Assembly: GCA_041860225.1 (NCBI GenBank)
Contig: CP151794.1
Location: forward strand, 682,001-746,000
Source of the DNA: Magnimaribacter mokuoloeensis
GTDB lineage: Bacteria; Pseudomonadota; Gammaproteobacteria; Magnimaribacterales; Magnimaribacteraceae
Direction: 5' to 3'
DNA length: 64,000 nt
In this document: piece by piece, positions 9,962-17,081 of the stretch
Numbering within the stretch: the first letter of the stretch is position 1
How the letters are laid out: each line of letters opens with the position of its first letter
Notes under the pieces: model-generated
The model's database searches: none
What the model was told of the DNA's origin: nothing
The model's input: the letters and a program-made list of their open reading frames with translations, nothing else
Translations under genes and position numbers: made by a program

Positions 9962-10284
9962 TCTCGAAAATATCTATTTAATTTCCTAACTTGCTTAGGG
10001 GGTTTTCGCATCAGGACATAAATCACTGAAGAGATTAGTCCTGAGATGATTAAAGGTGTAGCAAAGTAACCGATATAAAAGTAAGTTGAAGCGTTAGTAG
10101 GTAAATCCCCCCCATAGCTCTGCATAAAGAACAAAAGTAAAGATAATATAACGAATAATGAAATTATTTTCTTTTGATAGGCTTGGTGTCTTGAGGCTTC
10201 TTCAATAAGCTCTTTCAGCAAAAACTGTTGGTCAGTTTCATCAGAACTAACATTGAGCTTTCCATTGGTATAAGACCATTTCAT
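9958..10284 (-). CDS. Small membrane protein of unknown function
   Basis: 108 residues. The N-terminal 40 residues are soluble and acidic (KWSYTNGKLNVSSDETDQQF...). Two hydrophobic segments follow at about residues 39-55 and 69-91, and the C-terminus is basic (RKPPKQVRKLNRYFRD), which suggests a cytoplasmic end. I do not recognise the family. It overlaps the stop codon of the convergent SDR by four bases. Confidence 0.7.
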   Translation of the reverse strand: MKWSYTNGKLNVSSDETDQQFLLKELIEEASRHQAYQKKIISLFVILSLLLFFMQSYGGDLPTNASTYFYIGYFATPLIISGLISSVIYVLMRKPPKQVRKLNRYFRD

Positions 10285-10340
10285 AAAAGATTCTCCCTAA
10301 AGACATTATAGTGTAAATAAGAAAAAGGGAACAAAGTTGC

Positions 10341-10805
10341 TTACTTTTTTAAGCTTCTCCATTCCCATGGTGCTAAAGAGGTGGAATCTTTCCACAAACC
10401 TTTTTTAAATTGCTTAGCGTTGTCTTGATCTTCATAAAAAGAAATATCTGTTACGTATTTATCATATACCCAAGCGTAACCAGCTGAAACCATTTCCCTA
10501 TTAATGTCTTTACCTTGCCAATACAACCTTCCTAGTTTTCTTCCATATTTATCTGTTCCAGAGATATCAACATCAACCCTTCCCTCTTTTAAGAGGCTTT
10601 TCAAATGTTCAGTAGAGGCTTTTCCAAAAGGTTGATCGCGCTCGGGGGCATCGATTTCAGTTAATCTTATCTTAAAGATTTCGTCGCCATAAAAAGTATG
10701 TACGGTATCTCCATCAACCACTCTTTTGATTTTTAGATTCTCAAAATATTCTGCATTACAGAGTAAAGATAGTGAAAGGAGAAAAAGTATGTTGAAGATT
10801 TTCAT
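10341..10805 (-). CDS. Secreted thermonuclease-like (SNase) endonuclease
   Basis: 154 residues from the ATG at 10805. The open frame runs further upstream to 10889, but only by reading through the antisense-free part of tRNA-Asp, so the shorter start is right; it opens directly with a signal peptide (MKIFNILFLLSLSLLCNA). The catalytic residues of staphylococcal nuclease are in place: Arg47 and Glu55 eight residues apart in RLTEIDAPE, Asp31/Asp52 as calcium ligands, and Arg89 in TDKYGR. It should cut DNA or RNA outside the cytoplasm, perhaps to obtain phosphate and nucleosides. It lies 22 bases downstream of tRNA-Asp on the same strand and may share its transcript. Confidence 0.92.
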   Translation of the reverse strand: MKIFNILFLLSLSLLCNAEYFENLKIKRVVDGDTVHTFYGDEIFKIRLTEIDAPERDQPFGKASTEHLKSLLKEGRVDVDISGTDKYGRKLGRLYWQGKDINREMVSAGYAWVYDKYVTDISFYEDQDNAKQFKKGLWKDSTSLAPWEWRSLKK

Positions 10806-10827
10806 ATCACTAATTATAGAGCATGAA

Positions 10828-10905
10828 TGGCGGACCGGACGAGACTCGAACTCGCGACCTCCGCCGTGACAGGGCGGCGTTCTAACCAAACTGAACTACC
10901 GGTCC
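10828..10905 (-). tRNA. tRNA-Asp (anticodon GUC)
   Basis: Read on the minus strand, the acceptor arms GGACCGG and CCGGTCC pair, the anticodon arm is CCGCC-CTGTCAC-GGCGG with GTC in the centre, the T arm has TTCGAGT, and CCA is encoded at the 3' end. The total is 78 bases with CCA, one more than the E. coli counterpart because of a longer D loop. Confidence 0.96.
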
Positions 10906-10965
10906 ATAGAACGATGGGCATTTTAACAGGACTGATGAAATTTGCAGAGATTAGTTTTAATTTTT

Positions 10966-11664
10966 TTAAGCTCGAATTGAGAGAACTTCAAAAGGAACTT
11001 CTTTAACTTTCCCTTCAGCTAAAGATACAAGATACGAGTTTTTATCCTTACCAAAATTGATGGATAAATAATCACTCTCATTCTTTATGTGTAGAGCTGC
11101 ATTGCCCTCAGATGCATAACAACTCTCAAAAATATTATCTTGCAGAAACTTTTTCACTGCCGGCCTTCTTAATGGTTCCTCATCATAATGGGGACAGTAA
11201 CTGCCTTTTACAAATCCCATGCAATCAATCACCTTAAGATCTTCTTCCCATGAGTCTACAACTGATCTTTCAAACCAACAGTTAGCACCGGCGCTAACAC
11301 CGCTCATTACTACACCAGCCTTATAAACTTTATGTAATAACTCATCTAAGCCCCAATCCTTCCATACAGCCAACATACTCTTAGTGTTGCCGCCACCTAC
11401 AAAGATAGCATCTTGCTCAGATATGAGCTTTTCTAGATTAGGAGTTCTTTTAAAAAAATCTAAATGAACGGGATTGCAATTCAGTTTTGAAAACGTTGAG
11501 TAATAATTAACTTTGTAAGCCTCATTATCTCCTGTAGCTGTTGGTATGAAACAAATATTAGGGATCTCTTTATTAGTTTGATCTAGGATATATTGTTCAA
11601 TAAACCCCTCTCCTGGATTTCTTCCAAAGCCACCTCCTCCAATGGCTATGATATGTCTATCCAT
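10966..11664 (-). CDS. Peptidase E-like (family S51) serine peptidase
   Basis: 232 residues, close to the 229 of PepE. The protein opens with IIAIGGGGFGR, has IFVGGGNTKSML as the oxyanion-hole region, the nucleophile elbow SGVSAGAN with Ser124, and His159 in YCPHYDEE. PepE releases N-terminal Asp from dipeptides in the cytoplasm; some family members are cyanophycinases, but the length and motifs here fit PepE better. It ends an operon of small overlapping genes and overlaps the gene before it by eight bases. Confidence 0.88.
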   Translation of the reverse strand: MDRHIIAIGGGGFGRNPGEGFIEQYILDQTNKEIPNICFIPTATGDNEAYKVNYYSTFSKLNCNPVHLDFFKRTPNLEKLISEQDAIFVGGGNTKSMLAVWKDWGLDELLHKVYKAGVVMSGVSAGANCWFERSVVDSWEEDLKVIDCMGFVKGSYCPHYDEEPLRRPAVKKFLQDNIFESCYASEGNAALHIKNESDYLSINFGKDKNSYLVSLAEGKVKEVPFEVLSIRA

Positions 11665-11878
11665 GAGAGAACATTAAAGCTGAAACAAATAATACACCCA
11701 TTGCCAATACACCAATTGTAGAAAAAATTAACATGTAGAAAAGTATTTTTACAAATTGAACTTTACTTTCAAAGGTTACCGAATGGTTTTTGAAGTAAAA
11801 GTAACTCAGACATACCCAATTAGCTAAAAAAGTTAAGCCTCCTAAGCAAAATATTAAAGTGATTGTATTAGAGCTCAT
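11657..11878 (-). CDS. Small two-helix membrane protein, unknown
   Basis: 73 residues with two hydrophobic segments (about 5-28 and 44-70) and a short basic linker. No family recognised. It abuts the upstream gene with no gap and overlaps the downstream peptidase by eight bases, so it is very probably translated as part of the operon. Its role is unknown. Confidence 0.65.
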   Translation of the reverse strand: MSSNTITLIFCLGGLTFLANWVCLSYFYFKNHSVTFESKVQFVKILFYMLIFSTIGVLAMGVLFVSALMFSHG

Positions 11879-12277
11879 TTAATTCATAGTTTCTGTAGTT
11901 TGTCTGTTTGCGGCAAGCCTCCAAATGCAGAGTCCTACAACTATCGCTTCAGCAACTACGGCCACAATAATAGATGTCACTAGATCGCCAGTAATGAAAT
12001 AATTCAAAATTCTTCCTAAAATAAGACTGCTAAAGATGATGCTATAAATGATATAAGTCTGCCTAGCCATGGAGTGAATAAAAATAGAAAGCAAAGCCAT
12101 ACATCCTAAAATAGTAAACATGCCGTAGTTTGCTCTAATTTCAGAATAAGCAAACTCGCTACCTAGCTCATAGCCAATTAATCCTGCTATTGAATTAGGA
12201 GCATACAGTCCGTAAATTCCAAATCCTAGATGTTCAATTGCTAGAAGACTGAGGATAATTTTATCTAATTTATTCAT
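11879..12277 (-). CDS. DUF4345-like four-helix membrane protein
   Basis: 132 residues with four predicted membrane helices. The LYAPNSIAGLIGYEL and SEIRANYGMF segments resemble the DUF4345 pattern (helix, Pro, then S-E-x-R-A-x-Y-G). Function unknown for the whole family. Its ATG overlaps the TGA of the DUF2256 gene as ATGA, a sign of coupled translation. Confidence 0.7.
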   Translation of the reverse strand: MNKLDKIILSLLAIEHLGFGIYGLYAPNSIAGLIGYELGSEFAYSEIRANYGMFTILGCMALLSIFIHSMARQTYIIYSIIFSSLILGRILNYFITGDLVTSIIVAVVAEAIVVGLCIWRLAANRQTTETMN

Positions 12278-12411
12278 TTACTTTTCTTTTTACATTTTAA
12301 GCTGCAAAACCTCACATTGTCCCAATCTCTTTCCCATTTCTTCCTCCAGGTAAAAGATCTATTGCACTTTACGCATATCTTTTCTGGAAGGTTGACTTTA
12401 TTATGCGCCAT
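12274..12411 (-). CDS. DUF2256 small zinc-ribbon-like protein
   Basis: A 45-residue gene that is easy to miss because of its length. Reading from ATG at 12411 to TGA at 12276-12274 gives a protein with LPEKICVKCNRSFTWRKKW and RDWDNVRFCSLKC, the full hallmark of DUF2256. Four cysteines (C13, C16, C36, C40) form CxxC and CxxxC pairs able to bind zinc. It overlaps the gene before it by 11 bases and the DUF4345-like gene by four (ATGA). The family has no known function; in other bacteria it is often near photolyase/cryptochrome genes, and here a photolyase relative sits 14 kb away. Confidence 0.9.
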   Translation of the reverse strand: MAHNKVNLPEKICVKCNRSFTWRKKWERDWDNVRFCSLKCKKKSK

Positions 12412-12838
12412 TTTTTAAAGCCTCAGTAACTTTTTCGAAACTAAAACCTCGCATGATGATTTCTTCAGGGGATAATCCTTCTTCGAGCAGTTCTTTAATC
12501 CTTGCAGTTGCAGGTAAATCAACCCTTTCACCAAATCCTTCCATTGATGCCTTTCCTTCGTCAAAAGTTGCAATACCTTGATAATTAGAATGTTTTATTA
12601 GCCTTAATATATGGTCCCATGAGGTTGTTACCTCCTCCTTCGTTTTGGATTGTCTCCAGACTCGTCCCCAAAATAAAATCTCTGATGCTCTTCTTGCATC
12701 TTCATCTTTGGTTTCGTCATGGATTATTTCAGATACAGCCTTAAATGAATTTGGTAAACCTTTGGTAGTTAGGGTGGCCAATGCCTGCGCTTCCCATGAG
12801 TTTAAAAGCTTCCTAGGGTTCTTATGATTTTTTTCCAC
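12401..12838 (-). CDS. Conserved-looking cytoplasmic protein of unknown function
   Basis: 145 residues, soluble, mostly helical by composition, with no signal peptide. It starts with a basic stretch (MEKNHKNPRKLLNSWE), has DEDARRASEILFWGRVWRQSK in the middle and ends with LSPEEIIMRGFSFEKVTEAL. I recognise no family or catalytic motif. It is the first gene of the overlapping minus-strand operon that ends in the peptidase E-like gene; a 17-base palindrome lies 32 bases upstream of its start. Confidence 0.75.
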   Translation of the reverse strand: MEKNHKNPRKLLNSWEAQALATLTTKGLPNSFKAVSEIIHDETKDEDARRASEILFWGRVWRQSKTKEEVTTSWDHILRLIKHSNYQGIATFDEGKASMEGFGERVDLPATARIKELLEEGLSPEEIIMRGFSFEKVTEALKNGA

Positions 12839-12870
12839 GACTATTTTTAGCTTAAATATTAGTGATATAG

Positions 12871-12887
12871 AATTAGAAATTCTAATT
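12871..12887. promoter_or_regulatory. Candidate operator: 17-base perfect palindrome between divergent genes
   Basis: AATTAGAA-A-TTCTAATT, two perfect 8-base arms around one base, sits in the 103-base space between the 145-residue protein gene and the divergent SDR. Its position suits a dimeric regulator acting on either promoter. The sequence is AT-rich, so chance is possible. Confidence 0.4.
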
Positions 12888-12941
12888 TTAACTCTAAAGG
12901 TAAAGGTTTTAAGTTATATTTACTTAAAATTAAGGTGAATA

Positions 12942-13688
12942 ATGGCTAAAAGTATTTTGATAACAGGAGCAAGTGGAGGAATCGGGTCTGAAATTGCGAT
13001 TCAAGCAAGTCAAAAAGGATATAAAGTTGGATTATTAGATCTCAATAAAGAAGTGCTTGAAGAAGTTGAATCCAAGATTCCTAATTCAGTAGCATTACCG
13101 ACAGATGTTACTGATGAAAAATCTGTAGCCGAAACTCTTAAAAAGTTTGGAGAAACACCTTCAGCACTAGTTAATTGTGCAGGCATTGTCAGATTTGGCA
13201 GCCTTTTAGAGCAAGAAATCAAGGATTTCAAAGATGTCATTGAGGTAAACCTCTTAGGCAGTTTTATTGTTGGTTGTGCCGTAGCCAAATTGATGAAAGA
13301 AAAAGGAGAAGGAAATATCGTCAACATCAGTTCAATTAGCGGGGGCAAACATCCCGCTATTCATTCAGGCGCGTATGCAGCAGCAAAGGCAGGATTAGTG
13401 ATGTTAAGTGAACAGATGTCTCTTGAGTGGGGAAAGCTAGGTATACGAGTAAATGCAGTTTCTCCTGGTTTTATTGACGCTGGTATGTCTGCACCCCATT
13501 ATCGCGATGATGCTGAGAGAAAGAAAAGAGAAGCGATGGTTCCAATGCAAAGAATTGGCACTGCAAATGATATTGCTAAGGTAGTAATGTTTTTATTATC
13601 TGATGACTCGTCTTACGTGCATGGTGAAAATATCCTAGTTGACGGCGGCGTTATGAACAGCGTTCTTGCTAATATAGGAAGGAGCTAA
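12942..13688 (+). CDS. Classical SDR oxidoreductase (FabG-like)
   Basis: 248 residues with all classical SDR elements: TGASGGIG (residues 8-15), NCAG, the SSIS serine segment near residue 131, and the Tyr145-xxx-Lys149 pair in YAAAK. It ends with the usual GENILVDGG region. NAD(P)-dependent alcohol/ketone conversion in the cytoplasm is certain in type, not in substrate. It converges on the amidohydrolase with a one-base gap and probably serves the neighbouring catabolic island rather than fatty acid synthesis. Confidence 0.93.
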   Translation: MAKSILITGASGGIGSEIAIQASQKGYKVGLLDLNKEVLEEVESKIPNSVALPTDVTDEKSVAETLKKFGETPSALVNCAGIVRFGSLLEQEIKDFKDVIEVNLLGSFIVGCAVAKLMKEKGEGNIVNISSISGGKHPAIHSGAYAAAKAGLVMLSEQMSLEWGKLGIRVNAVSPGFIDAGMSAPHYRDDAERKKREAMVPMQRIGTANDIAKVVMFLLSDDSSYVHGENILVDGGVMNSVLANIGRS

Positions 13689-13689
13689 T

Positions 13690-14661
13690 TTAGAGCCTAA
13701 GCAATTGCCTGGCGTTATTTGCTAAATATAGAGGACATTCTTTTAGGGAGTTTCTATCAGGCTGATCCCACCCCAAAAAATTTGTACCTAAAACCATCCT
13801 GTCTGGTCCAACCAAGCTATCTAGTAAATCTAACGATTTATCTTGATGAACATGGTTATCAAACCATACTAACTTTAATTGTCTAAGAAATTCTCCCTTC
13901 TCTCTTATCCATTCCGGAGAGGTATGTCTGTTCTCAGCAGCTAATGCCATTCTGCCGGCAAGAAAAGCGATATTTCCTCCACCATGACTAATACATATAT
14001 CCAAATCAGGATTCTTATGTAGCACTCCTCCAAAAATTATATTTCCCAGAGCAACTGTCTCGTCATTTGCAAAACCCACAGTTAAATCCAAACTAAAATC
14101 ATCTAATCTCTTATCTGAGTATGGACCATTTATGCCTTGAGGAGCGGGATGAATAAACATAGGAACATCCAATTCAACAAAGGTTTTGTATAGCATATCA
14201 AGTGCCTCATCAGCGAAACCCAATGGAAAATCAGTACCGATATAAGCTCCTAACAAGCCAAGATCATCTACACACCTCTGTAATTCCTTAGATGCTTCAT
14301 GAGGATCTTGCATAGGCAATGAAGCGAACCCTCCAAGAGAAGGATGCTTGTGAACAATCTCTGCCATTGTATCGTTGTGGAGTCGGCAATAATCAACAGC
14401 TGATCGTTTTTCGATGAAATGAAAATAAGTAATAGGGTTTGGAGATAAGACTTGGAAATCAATGCCTAGAGATTCCATTGCATCGAGTCTTAGATTTACA
14501 TCCATGAAGGGTGTATTTCGGTATCTCACACCCTCTAATTTATATTCCCCAACTCTAAACCAAGGATTTTTTTCATCTCCACCAATTTCTGGGCCTTCTT
14601 TATTTAGAAAATTCAGAGTTTCTTCAAAAACTATATGAGCGTGGATATCAATTACGTCCAT
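13690..14661 (-). CDS. Amidohydrolase_2 family protein (ACMSD-like decarboxylase or hydrolase)
   Basis: 323 residues of the TIM-barrel metal hydrolase type seen in aminocarboxymuconate-semialdehyde and gamma-resorcylate decarboxylases. The metal site HxH is H7-A-H9 in DIHAHIVFEE; IHPAPQG, ISHGGGN and the late GTNFLGWDQP follow. The last motif normally carries an acidic metal ligand (GSDYP-like), and here Asn stands at the first place with Asp two after GW, so the exact ligand set is uncertain. It is the last gene of the minus-strand arm of the island, nine bases after the Rieske oxygenase. A role in opening or decarboxylating an oxidised ring is inference. Confidence 0.85.
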   Translation of the reverse strand: MDVIDIHAHIVFEETLNFLNKEGPEIGGDEKNPWFRVGEYKLEGVRYRNTPFMDVNLRLDAMESLGIDFQVLSPNPITYFHFIEKRSAVDYCRLHNDTMAEIVHKHPSLGGFASLPMQDPHEASKELQRCVDDLGLLGAYIGTDFPLGFADEALDMLYKTFVELDVPMFIHPAPQGINGPYSDKRLDDFSLDLTVGFANDETVALGNIIFGGVLHKNPDLDICISHGGGNIAFLAGRMALAAENRHTSPEWIREKGEFLRQLKLVWFDNHVHQDKSLDLLDSLVGPDRMVLGTNFLGWDQPDRNSLKECPLYLANNARQLLRL

Positions 14662-14670
14662 AATGTTTAT

Positions 14671-15846
14671 TTACCATTCAGTTCCGTCTTTTGACATGAA
14701 ACTTTTTATCCAGGAATGATAATTCTGAACAGCCGGTTCGTTCTTTCCATAAATAAAATCATTCGAGCCCATGTGAGATATATTAGATTGAATTTCCAAA
14801 CCTATTTTGTAGTCTTCATCTACAACTGCCTGTCTAACCATTTCGCTGAACTCTTTAGTATTTTTCAATTCTTCCTTAGTTTCAGGTTTTTTTGCAGATA
14901 AGATCGTTTGTCTTGTTATGGTCCTGTTAGGTGATGAAGTAGGAAATATTTGGCTTACCAAACAATGATCACCTAAAACACCGGAAATTGAGAGGTTTGG
15001 AAAACCTGAATGGATTAATCTTATATTTTCTTGAGGTGACTCCCATTCTACTTCAGGCTTATCAATAAGGTCTTTTAAGGTCTTTCTACCAAAAGTTAGT
15101 CTTTGATGAGGTCCATAAGTATCTAGTACAAGTAAATTACCAACTGTATGTTTGCCGACTGTATCTCCGTGAAGTTGGTTATGATGATATGCTTCTAGGT
15201 AACCATCTAAAGCTACTTTCCAACCTGGTCCATCAATTTCCCTTTGTTCATGAATATGCCAATCTTCTAAATTTAACGTATCCAATTCAGGGGCAAAATC
15301 TCCAAGCCAGTTATCGATATTAAAATTTTCTTCAGGATTCAACATAACCCATACTAATCCAGAATGCTCAGAACACATTAATTCAATTAAACCAAAATTC
15401 TCTTTTTTAATGTCTCCGAAAGTTTTTTCTCCATACATACCAATAAGCTTACCTTCATGGTCATAAGTCCAAGCATGATATGGGCATATAAAGTTTCTTT
15501 TTTCACCAGTCCCTTCTTCACAGATCTTCGAACCTCTGTGTCTACATACATTAAGAAATGCTCTTACCTTATTATCTTTACCCCTAGTTATTAAGACAGG
15601 GGTATCAATAACATTCATCGCTCTGTGAGTATTTTCTTTAGGAAGCTCGCTGCTTAGACATAAAGCAAGTGGAAGTCTTTTAAAAATTCTATCAACTTCT
15701 TTTCGATATCTGTCTTCATCTACATACGCATCTATAGAGTTAGACATTACATCTGAGGCCTGATCAGTTGTCTTGTTTTGGTAATGATCAAGAGCTCTTT
15801 TAACAAGAGAAATCATCTCATCAGAATGAGTGCTATTTTTTATCAA
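14671..15846 (-). CDS. Rieske non-haem iron oxygenase, alpha subunit
   Basis: 391 residues. The Rieske 2Fe-2S site is complete: C101-x-H103 and C121-xx-H124 in CRHRG and CPYHAW. The mononuclear iron site follows as EAYHHNQLH with His221 and His226 as likely ligands. The family hydroxylates or O/N-demethylates aromatic and other substrates with electrons from a reductase; no reductase or ferredoxin gene is next to it. The gene downstream of the SnoaL-like gene overlaps it by four bases (start at 15846). The SnoaL-like neighbour could play the part of a beta subunit. Confidence 0.92.
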   Translation of the reverse strand: MIKNSTHSDEMISLVKRALDHYQNKTTDQASDVMSNSIDAYVDEDRYRKEVDRIFKRLPLALCLSSELPKENTHRAMNVIDTPVLITRGKDNKVRAFLNVCRHRGSKICEEGTGEKRNFICPYHAWTYDHEGKLIGMYGEKTFGDIKKENFGLIELMCSEHSGLVWVMLNPEENFNIDNWLGDFAPELDTLNLEDWHIHEQREIDGPGWKVALDGYLEAYHHNQLHGDTVGKHTVGNLLVLDTYGPHQRLTFGRKTLKDLIDKPEVEWESPQENIRLIHSGFPNLSISGVLGDHCLVSQIFPTSSPNRTITRQTILSAKKPETKEELKNTKEFSEMVRQAVVDEDYKIGLEIQSNISHMGSNDFIYGKNEPAVQNYHSWIKSFMSKDGTEW

Positions 15847-16397
15847 CTTTTATTTTTTCTTTGAAATTCTATCCACGAAGGTATCGATTCTGGTATGTCC
15901 GCTTCAATCTTACCTTCCCCCATGTTAACCCTCATGGGGTCATTTAAACTATCTAAATAGTCTTCTGTTTTTACATAATAAAAGAAATTGATTGTTCGTT
16001 TTAAAAACTTCCAACTCCCTTCTTTTTTTGAATAAATGTCGTCGTAACGCATTGCAGCCAAACTTGCGACACCATCTCTAGTAGTTTCAGCATGGCTATA
16101 GACTGTGCCTTCTGCCAAATCTGCATCGTCAGAATTTATAACTACACTTATATCATGAGTCCAATGAAAAGACGGTCCTCTTGAAAGAAAAACCTCATGA
16201 TACATATCTAGAATAGACTGTCTGCCTTTGCTTTTTAAAGAGCCATTGGGTGAATCAAATTCAGCATCTTCGGTAAATATCTTTTCAAGTGCTTTTAGAT
16301 CTTGTCTATCGCATGATTCAGCGTAATTTGATACCAGTTCCCTAATCGCATCTTTAGATTCAAGAACCTCTATACGCTTTAAAATATCGTTATCCAT
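15843..16397 (-). CDS. SnoaL/NTF2-like protein, possibly oxygenase beta subunit
   Basis: 184 residues with the cone-shaped-fold pattern: an N-terminal helix (KDAIRELVSNYAESCDRQD), then FTEDAEF, GRQSILDMY, WTHDISVVIN and RYDDIYSKKEGSWKFLKRT. This fold serves as small subunit of ring-hydroxylating dioxygenases and as ketosteroid-isomerase-like enzyme. The four-base overlap with the Rieske alpha gene supports a joint function. Which role it has is not decided by sequence. Confidence 0.85.
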   Translation of the reverse strand: MDNDILKRIEVLESKDAIRELVSNYAESCDRQDLKALEKIFTEDAEFDSPNGSLKSKGRQSILDMYHEVFLSRGPSFHWTHDISVVINSDDADLAEGTVYSHAETTRDGVASLAAMRYDDIYSKKEGSWKFLKRTINFFYYVKTEDYLDSLNDPMRVNMGEGKIEADIPESIPSWIEFQRKNKS

Positions 16398-16405
16398 TTT
16401 TTAAT

Positions 16406-16918
16406 TTAGAATTGTGAAGAAGCTTTTGCAGATAATATTTCTATCCAGTATCCGTCAGGATCTTTTATAAAAGCCAAGCCTTTCATGCTGCCATCATCAG
16501 GTTTCTTAACAAATTCTATACCGTACTCCTCAAATTGTTTACATGCTGCATATACATCTGGAACTGTAATACCGATATGGCCAAAACCTCTGGGATCAGA
16601 ATTACCATCATGGTAAGAAAAATTGGCATCACTTTCAGTGCCCCAATTATGTGTTAATTCCAACATAGCTTTTTGACTAAAAGCATATTCAGCTCTTTGT
16701 ACAGGGTCTTCAGGAACCTCTTCATCAAAATCTCTTAAATAACCCAGAAAATAGAGAGTGAAAGACATTTCAGGAAAATCTAATTGCTTTACAAGGGTCA
16801 TTCCAAGTTGATTTACATAAAAATTTAAAGAAACCTCAGGATCTTTGATTCTGAGCATTGTTTGATTAAATACAAATTCTTCAGTGCCTATGGCCTTAGT
16901 TTTGGTTAGTTCATCCAT
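16406..16918 (-). CDS. gloA: Glyoxalase I (lactoylglutathione lyase)
   Basis: 170 residues that follow the zinc-type glyoxalase I pattern closely (TMLRIKDPEVSLNFY, LELTHNWGTE, GNSDPRGFGHIGI, DPDGYWIEIL). The metal ligands are Gln19, Glu87, His114 and Glu160. It converts the methylglyoxal-glutathione hemithioacetal to S-lactoylglutathione in the cytoplasm. It is the first gene of the minus-strand arm of the catabolic island, so it may also remove a reactive aldehyde made by the pathway; that is inference. Confidence 0.95.
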   Translation of the reverse strand: MDELTKTKAIGTEEFVFNQTMLRIKDPEVSLNFYVNQLGMTLVKQLDFPEMSFTLYFLGYLRDFDEEVPEDPVQRAEYAFSQKAMLELTHNWGTESDANFSYHDGNSDPRGFGHIGITVPDVYAACKQFEEYGIEFVKKPDDGSMKGLAFIKDPDGYWIEILSAKASSQF

Positions 16919-17081
16919 TTAAATATCTCCCGCTTATGATCAGATTAATTATCATATTGTAAAAGTATTAACTTAATCAATCTCGAGCCCCAATTTAGTG
17001 CACGATTTTTGTTTACAAAACATCGAAAGAACTGATAAATTGATAGAAGAATTTGACTAAAAATAACTTTGGGGAGGAATT

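Noticed and set aside
10806..10889. Upstream extension of the thermonuclease frame by 28 codons
   Set aside because: The extra codons read through tRNA-Asp on the same strand; the signal peptide begins exactly at the ATG at 10805.
16980..17040. Imperfect inverted sequence (CGATTTTTG / AAAACATCG) in the island's divergent spacer
   Set aside because: One mismatch in nine and no known regulator site; too weak to list as an operator.
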